From: DATMER01 sp034667225
GTDB lineage: Bacteria; Acidobacteriota; Thermoanaerobaculia; Multivoradales; UBA5704
DNA length: 64,000 bases
Direction of reading: 5' to 3'
Assembly: GCA_034667225.1 (NCBI GenBank)
Contig: JAXDKG010000045.1
Location: forward strand, 1 to 64,000
Position numbers and translations under genes: made by a program. Shown one piece after another: positions 59,473 to 64,000 of the stretch. A model generated the notes under the pieces. The model was not told the DNA's origin. It searched no databases and was given only the letters and a program-made list of their open reading frames with translations. Positions within the stretch are counted from its first letter, which is position 1. Each line of letters begins with the position of its first letter.

Positions 59473-60702
59473 ATGGACAGAGCACCCGAGGAAGTGGACT
59501 TCGTCCGCGACATGCGCGCCCGGAACCGGACGGAGGGCGGCGTCTTCTGGACCCCCGAAGGCGAGCTCGCCGTGTTCGATCCCGAGGTGGCGCAGAGGGT
59601 CAACGCCATCAACTTCGGCGATCTGACCCTGCCCGACAAGCTCACCGACGTGCTGCGCCGCCGCAAGGGAGATCCGGTCTCCTGGAAGCAGGTGCGATCG
59701 GCCTGGATCGCGCAACTGCGGCGCCTGTCGGACGCCGAGGGGATCGGCCAGCTCGCCGAGCGCATGCGCGGGCTGATCGACGAGAGGCTCGACCGGCCTC
59801 TCGATCTCGTCTGGGCGGTGCAGCAGGTGTGCACGCAGGCGCTCCTGCCCACGGTCGTGGACGGGCTGCCTCCCGCCGACAAGGCACGCGTCCTGCGCGA
59901 TCAGGATTTGAAGCTCGCCCGGCTGTTGCGCACCCGGTCGGACGACGAGTCGTTCTGGAAGGAAATGCGTGCGATTTATATTCAGGTCAGCGCCGGGAGC
60001 GCGGTGCGGCGCGAGCTGCGCGGCCGTGCCGGAGGGCGTAGGCCGCGCCGGCTCGACCTCACCGATTCGATCGTCGACCTGCTGCCGGCGCTCGGCATGG
60101 ACCGCGCGGTGGATGCGGTCACCATGGTATTGACCGCCATCGCCGGACCGCCCGGGGCCTCTGCCGCGAGCCTGCTGTACGAGCTGACGCGCCGGAGCGA
60201 CTGGGCGGCGCGGTTGACCGCCGAGCTCGAGACGCTGACCCTCGAGCAGCTCTACGGCGCGCCGACCCAGACGGCCCCGGAGACCCACCGTTTCGTCAAG
60301 GAGGTCCTGCGCATCTGGAGCCCGCCGGTGTTCATGACCCGGCCGGTGCGCACCGACATCCGCCTCGAACAGGCGAGTCTCGAACCGGGCCAGCGCTACC
60401 TCCTCAGCACCTACCTCATCCATCACGACCCGCGGCACTGGAAGGACCCCGACACCTTCGACCCCGACCGCTGGCTGTTCGGGTCCGAGCGCGGCCCCTG
60501 CTCCCACGCGAGCTACGTCCCGTTCGGCTGGGCTCCCAAGGCATGCGTGGGCGCCGGCCTGGGCACCGCGCAACTGATGCTGCTCTGCCACCTCTTCCTG
60601 ACGAGCTATCGAGTCGAGGTGGAGGAGCCGGAGTCGGCGGGCATGATGCTCGCCGCCGTGCCCATGCCAGTGCGCTTCCGCGGGACGATCGCGCGGCGCT
60701 GA
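59473..60702 (+). CDS. Cytochrome P450 of the WxxYH-peptide locus 2
   Basis: 409 residues, start after GGGGAGGA. Paralogue of the P450 at 4897: shared 'GDLTLPDKLTDVLRRRKGDP', 'LIHHDPRHWKDPDTFDPDRW' and heme loop 'FGWAPKACVGAG' (Cys358). ExxR 'KEVLR'; the I-helix 'TAIAGPPGASAAS' lacks the acid-Thr pair. Pairing of this subfamily with a WxxYH precursor in two separate loci is the main evidence that it acts on that peptide. Confidence 0.92.
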   Translation: MDRAPEEVDFVRDMRARNRTEGGVFWTPEGELAVFDPEVAQRVNAINFGDLTLPDKLTDVLRRRKGDPVSWKQVRSAWIAQLRRLSDAEGIGQLAERMRGLIDERLDRPLDLVWAVQQVCTQALLPTVVDGLPPADKARVLRDQDLKLARLLRTRSDDESFWKEMRAIYIQVSAGSAVRRELRGRAGGRRPRRLDLTDSIVDLLPALGMDRAVDAVTMVLTAIAGPPGASAASLLYELTRRSDWAARLTAELETLTLEQLYGAPTQTAPETHRFVKEVLRIWSPPVFMTRPVRTDIRLEQASLEPGQRYLLSTYLIHHDPRHWKDPDTFDPDRWLFGSERGPCSHASYVPFGWAPKACVGAGLGTAQLMLLCHLFLTSYRVEVEEPESAGMMLAAVPMPVRFRGTIARR

Positions 60703-60766
60703 AAATGACAAACAGCCGACCTCGGACCATTCGGGCGGCCTGTTGCGTTTGTAACGGTACCTTGTA

Positions 60767-60795
60767 TTGACAAGTACCTTGCAAGAAGCTATTGT
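60767..60795 (+). promoter_or_regulatory. Promoter/operator of the padR operon
   Basis: TTGACA (60767-60772) and TATTGT (60790-60795), 17-bp spacer. GTACCTTG occurs twice (60757 and 60774), and GTACCTTGT/ACAAGTAC form a near-palindrome overlapping the -35, a likely PadR site. Predicted start near 60802 coincides with the GTG start of padR, so the mRNA may be leaderless. Confidence 0.5.
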
Positions 60796-60802
60796 GTCTC
60801 CC

Positions 60803-61150
60803 GTGACGGATCTCTCCCTCGACAACTGGATGACGCAGCTTCGCAAGGGACTCCTCGAGCTCGCGGTCCTCAACGCGATCTCGGCCGCGCCTCTCTACGG
60901 CTACGACATCGTCCGGCGCCTCCGTGATGTCGAGCACCTGGTCATCACCGAGGGAACGGTCTATCCGATCCTGAGCCGGCTGAAGAACAGTGGTCTCGTC
61001 GAGACGTACATCGAGGAGTCGCAGGAAGGGCCGGCGCGTAAGTACTACCGGCTGACGCCCCGCGGCCGCGACGACCTTCATCGGATGAATCAGCATTGGG
61101 ACAGCCTCCACCGAGCCATCGGCGGTCTGCGAAAGCAAGGGAAGCGATGA
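60803..61150 (+). CDS. PadR-family transcriptional regulator
   Basis: 115 residues from GTG 60803. Winged helix 'KGLLELAVLNAISAAPLYGY', 'VITEGTVYPILSRLKNSGLV' and wing 'GPARKYYRLTPRGRDDL' are classical PadR. Short C-terminal dimer helix, so PadR-s1 type. Stop overlaps the next start (ATGA). Likely represses its own operon, which encodes an ABC exporter. Confidence 0.93.
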   Translation: MTDLSLDNWMTQLRKGLLELAVLNAISAAPLYGYDIVRRLRDVEHLVITEGTVYPILSRLKNSGLVETYIEESQEGPARKYYRLTPRGRDDLHRMNQHWDSLHRAIGGLRKQGKR

Positions 61151-61926
61151 TCGAAATGACACCTGCAGCACGCCAGCAGCTCGACCACTACCTTCAGCGC
61201 CTCCGCAGCGAGCTGCGCGGAACGCGTCCCGAAGTCGTGGAGGAGGTGGAGCAGAGCGTGCGCGAACACATCGAGGTCGCGCTCGAGGATGCGCAGACGC
61301 CGGTCGGCGAGACGGAGATCATCGGCATCCTCGATCGTCTGGGGCCGCCCGAGCAATGGCTCGGTGAGGAAGAGCGGCCGATGTGGCGCCGCGCTCTCGA
61401 CGGAGCTCGATCCGGGACCGACGATTCGCGCCTCCCCTACGTTTCCTTCGGCCTCGTCCTCGCCTCGATCGCGCTGTTCATGGAGTTCGGCTTTCTGCTG
61501 CTGATCCCGGCGATGTTCGTCAGCCGCGCCTGGATCGAACAGAAGCGCGAGCGCGGCGAGCCGCTCGGCGCGCGTCGCTGGCTCGTCTACCCGGCGATCG
61601 CGCTCGTACTCGCGTTCGCAACAAGCCTGCTCCTCATCGGTCCGCCGCTCTACGCGATCACGTTAGCGGTTCAGGACGCGCGACAATTGTTCGACGTTCC
61701 GGCGACCCGCGCCGGCGAGCTCCGTTTCCTGACCGGGCTCCGCGGCGTGGTGTTCGGATCGTGGTGGATCATCGCCGGCGCTTTCTGCGCCGCGTTGATA
61801 CGGCCGATCCGCTTCGTCTTCGCGCCGCTGCTCGAGCGCGTGCGGCGAAAGCACTTCGCACTGCTCGCCGCCATCGGCGCACTCCTCGCGGCTGCAGGCG
61901 CTGCGCTCATCTACTACCGGCACTGA
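61147..61926 (+). CDS. HAAS-domain membrane protein
   Basis: 259 residues. N-terminal HAAS domain ('HYLQRLRSELRGTRPEVVEE', 'VGETEIIGILDRLGPPEQWL'), then four to five hydrophobic segments. Such proteins regularly sit between PadR and an ABC transporter. Coupled to padR by ATGA. Confidence 0.82.
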   Translation: MIEMTPAARQQLDHYLQRLRSELRGTRPEVVEEVEQSVREHIEVALEDAQTPVGETEIIGILDRLGPPEQWLGEEERPMWRRALDGARSGTDDSRLPYVSFGLVLASIALFMEFGFLLLIPAMFVSRAWIEQKRERGEPLGARRWLVYPAIALVLAFATSLLLIGPPLYAITLAVQDARQLFDVPATRAGELRFLTGLRGVVFGSWWIIAGAFCAALIRPIRFVFAPLLERVRRKHFALLAAIGALLAAAGAALIYYRH

Positions 61927-61952
61927 GCACACCATCACGGACAGGCCAAGCC

Positions 61953-62861
61953 ATGTCGATCGAACTGCGTATTGACCATCTCTCCAAGACCTACGGCAAC
62001 GGCGTAAAAGCATTGCAGAACATCAACCTGACCATACCGGCGGGGATGTTCGGGCTGCTTGGCCCGAATGGCGCCGGGAAATCGACGCTGATGCGGACTC
62101 TGGCGACGCTGCAGGAGCCGGATGAAGGGAGCATCCGATTGGGAAACCTCGACGTCATTCGGCAGAAGGAAGCCGTGCGCCAGACGCTCGGCTACCTGCC
62201 GCAGGACTTCGGTCTGTATCAGGACATCGCGGCCGAGAAGCTCCTCGACCATTTCGCGATCCTGGAAGGAATCGTCGATCGCACGGAACGCCGTTCTGTC
62301 GTCGAGGCGCTGCTGCACCAGACGAACCTCTGGGATAGGCGCAAGCAGAAGCTCGGCGGCTTCTCCGGCGGCATGCGCCAGCGCTTCGGCATCGCCCTCG
62401 CGCTCCTCGGCAATCCGCAACTGCTCATCGTCGACGAACCGACAGCAGGTCTCGATCCCGCGGAGCGAGTGCGCTTCCTCAACCTACTCAGCGAGCTGGG
62501 AGAGAACAGCATCGTCATTCTCTCCACGCACATCGTCGAAGACGTCTCCGAGCTCTGCACGCGCATGGCCATCATCGACAAGGGACAGATCCTGCTGGAA
62601 TCGGAGCCGCTCCGCGCGGTCGAGACGATGCGAGGGAGCGTGTGGGAACGGGTCGTGGCGAAGGACGAGCTGCCGGCAGTCGAGCGTGACTACAACGTGC
62701 TCTCGACGAAGCTGCTCGCGGGAAAGACCGTCGTCCGCGTCTATGACGAGACGCAGCCCTCGCCCGCGTTCCACGCCGTCGGGCCCGAATTGCACGACGT
62801 CTACTTCAGCGTCATGGGTGGCCACTACCGTCGTCCCGCCGCACTCGAGGCAGTACGATGA
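61953..62861 (+). CDS. ABC transporter ATP-binding protein
   Basis: 302 residues. Walker A 'GLLGPNGAGKSTLM', Q-loop 'LGYLPQDFG', signature 'LGGFSGGMRQRFGIA', Walker B 'LLIVDEPTAGLDP' and H-loop 'ILSTHIVED'. ABC-2 type exporter ATPase (CcmA-like). ATGA overlap with the permease gene. Confidence 0.95.
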   Translation: MSIELRIDHLSKTYGNGVKALQNINLTIPAGMFGLLGPNGAGKSTLMRTLATLQEPDEGSIRLGNLDVIRQKEAVRQTLGYLPQDFGLYQDIAAEKLLDHFAILEGIVDRTERRSVVEALLHQTNLWDRRKQKLGGFSGGMRQRFGIALALLGNPQLLIVDEPTAGLDPAERVRFLNLLSELGENSIVILSTHIVEDVSELCTRMAIIDKGQILLESEPLRAVETMRGSVWERVVAKDELPAVERDYNVLSTKLLAGKTVVRVYDETQPSPAFHAVGPELHDVYFSVMGGHYRRPAALEAVR

Positions 62862-64000
62862 CGAAGCTACTCGCAGTCTTCCGTTTCGAGCTCGCCTATC
62901 ACTTCCGCCGCGCTTCGACTCTCTTCTACTTTCTGATCGTATTCAGCATGTGCAGCGCGCTCATGCAGGTCATGGCCGGTGGGTCGCGCGACGACGGCAG
63001 CTTCAACTCCCCGTTCACCTTGCTGGTGATCACGGTCCTCGGGAGCATGCTGGCGCTGGCGATGATGGCCGGCTTCGCCGGCGATGCCGCGGCGCGCGAC
63101 ACGAATACCCGCGCCGACTCACTCTTCTACACCTCGCCGGTCGGGAAGCGCGCCTACATCCTCGGTCGCTTCCTCGGCACGTTCACGATGAGCGCGCTGC
63201 TGCTGCTCGCGTTTCCTGCAGGGTGCCTGCTCGCGAGCGTCATGCCTTGGGTCGATCCCTCGAGGCTCCTCCCGATTCGCCTCTCCGCCTATCTCGCCCC
63301 TTACTTCTTCTTCGCACTGCCGAATGCGTTCGTAGGAACGGCTCTGCTCTTCGGCGCCGCGCTGGTCACCCGTCGCGCGACGGCGAGCTATGCGGCCGGC
63401 GCGTTTCTCTTCTTTTCCGCATTGATCTGCGGAAAGTTGCTGGCGCCGCAGCTGGGCGTCAGCGTCGCGACGCTGCTCGACCCGCTCGGCTTCACGACCA
63501 TCAACTCGCTCCTGCTCTCACTGACTCCGCTGCAGAAGGATGCGTTCGTCGTGCGGCTCGACGATAATCTCGTGACCAGTCGGCTGCTCTGGATCGCAAT
63601 CGCGACGAGCGCCGTGGCGGCGGCGCACGCGCGCTTCCGCTTCGCCCATCACGCCGTCGGTCGCGAATCGACGGCAGTCACTTCGAGGCCGACCGACGCA
63701 AGCCGCGCCGGCGCGATCACGAGCACGGTACCGGCGGCACGGCGCGTATTTGACGCCTCGACGAGGCTGCGCCAACTGCGCGCGATCACGGTGCGCTCGT
63801 TCCGGGAGCTCCACGCCAGCCGCGCATGGTGGATCGTGCCGCTCCTGGCGCTCCTCTTCATCCTGCAAGCGCCGGCGCTCGCCACGAACGAGCTCGGAGT
63901 TCCCGGACCATTGACGACCGCTCGCCTGGTCGAATTCCTCACCGGCGACATCTCCATATTGGTCACATTGCTCATCGCGTTATCGGCCGGAGAGCTGGTG
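62858..64000 (+). CDS. ABC-2 type permease, partial (runs off the window)
   Basis: 381 codons are visible without a stop. Starts 'MTKLLAVFRFELAYHFRR' followed by TM helices, 'AMMAGFAGDAAARDTNTRAD' and further membrane segments. This resembles the large permeases fused to M1-type aminopeptidase domains that go with such ATPases. The rest lies beyond 64000. Confidence 0.85.
   Translation, partial: MTKLLAVFRFELAYHFRRASTLFYFLIVFSMCSALMQVMAGGSRDDGSFNSPFTLLVITVLGSMLALAMMAGFAGDAAARDTNTRADSLFYTSPVGKRAYILGRFLGTFTMSALLLLAFPAGCLLASVMPWVDPSRLLPIRLSAYLAPYFFFALPNAFVGTALLFGAALVTRRATASYAAGAFLFFSALICGKLLAPQLGVSVATLLDPLGFTTINSLLLSLTPLQKDAFVVRLDDNLVTSRLLWIAIATSAVAAAHARFRFAHHAVGRESTAVTSRPTDASRAGAITSTVPAARRVFDASTRLRQLRAITVRSFRELHASRAWWIVPLLALLFILQAPALATNELGVPGPLTTARLVEFLTGDISILVTLLIALSAGELV

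Noticed and set aside
60803..64000. PadR/HAAS/ABC operon as exporter of the P450 peptide
   Set aside because: It has its own promoter and operator, and the combination occurs widely without P450s. Kept as a possibility but not supported.

Overview
The window is GC-rich, densely coding bacterial chromosome and most likely comes from an Acidobacteriota member, perhaps of the Thermoanaerobaculia type. The pointers are two tandem FtsX-type permeases of the acidobacterial duplicated orphan permease class without an ATPase, a PadR/HAAS/ABC operon, secreted proteins ending in a beta-sandwich with an 'RLWDTR' motif, and strong Shine-Dalgarno sites. The lineage is inference only. One tRNA (Thr, CGT) was found; no rRNA, phage, insertion sequence or CRISPR array was seen.

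Layout. 1-4.8 kb: a 42-bp tandem repeat, then two divergent secreted proteins. 4.5-6.4 kb: a small P450 peptide locus (precursor, P450, small membrane protein). 6.5-13.9 kb: tRNA-Thr, L,D-transpeptidase, DinB protein, SMC, orphan antitoxin, NicO-type permease, esterase. 14-21.4 kb: VapBC-like pair, a broken L,D-transpeptidase, two ADOP permeases, a CHAP hydrolase and a Cys-rich secreted protein. 21.5-31 kb: DUF433 protein, rimO, ribF, trxA, M24 peptidase, HerA-like ATPase, DUF4126 protein, TPR lipoprotein. 31-41 kb: hyuA and hyuB half-genes, separated by a membrane protein, a retropepsin pair and a lactose/galactose operon (GH2, galT, galK). 41-50 kb: trmL, metallopeptidases, an ATP-grasp ligase, and pabC/pabB with a catalytically degraded pabA. 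50-57 kb: metallo-hydrolase lipoprotein, giant membrane patatin, a structured non-coding region and several exported proteins. 57-61 kb: a second, larger P450 peptide locus. 61-64 kb: PadR, HAAS membrane protein, ABC ATPase and the start of a permease.

The most interesting content is a pair of related loci that look like a P450-modified ribosomal peptide (RiPP) system. Three very short genes (30, 29 and 29 codons), too small for ordinary gene calling, each follow a consensus Shine-Dalgarno site. They share the leader pattern M-x-K-I-x2-A-x3-A-L-x-I and end in [YH]-x-W-x2-Y-H-[QH]-[IL]-stop. Two sit directly upstream of paralogous P450s, each with a strong hairpin in the roughly 60-bp gap. The third lies beside a methyltransferase, with another P450 downstream. 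The aromatic C-terminus next to P450s is what is known from Trp/Tyr/His cross-linked peptides (biarylitides, cihunamides, atropopeptides). These leaders and this WxxYH core do not match a described class that I can name.

A second theme is intergenic repeat islands. At least five intergenic regions carry clusters of a short motif particular to that region, mostly in both orientations. One of them (53.7-54.3 kb) lies between two divergent, promoter- and hairpin-bounded copies of a conserved 19-bp element that may be paralogous small RNAs. There is also local gene decay: a deleted L,D-transpeptidase, a collapsed lipoprotein gene, a possible toxin fragment, and a PabA-like protein without its catalytic residues.
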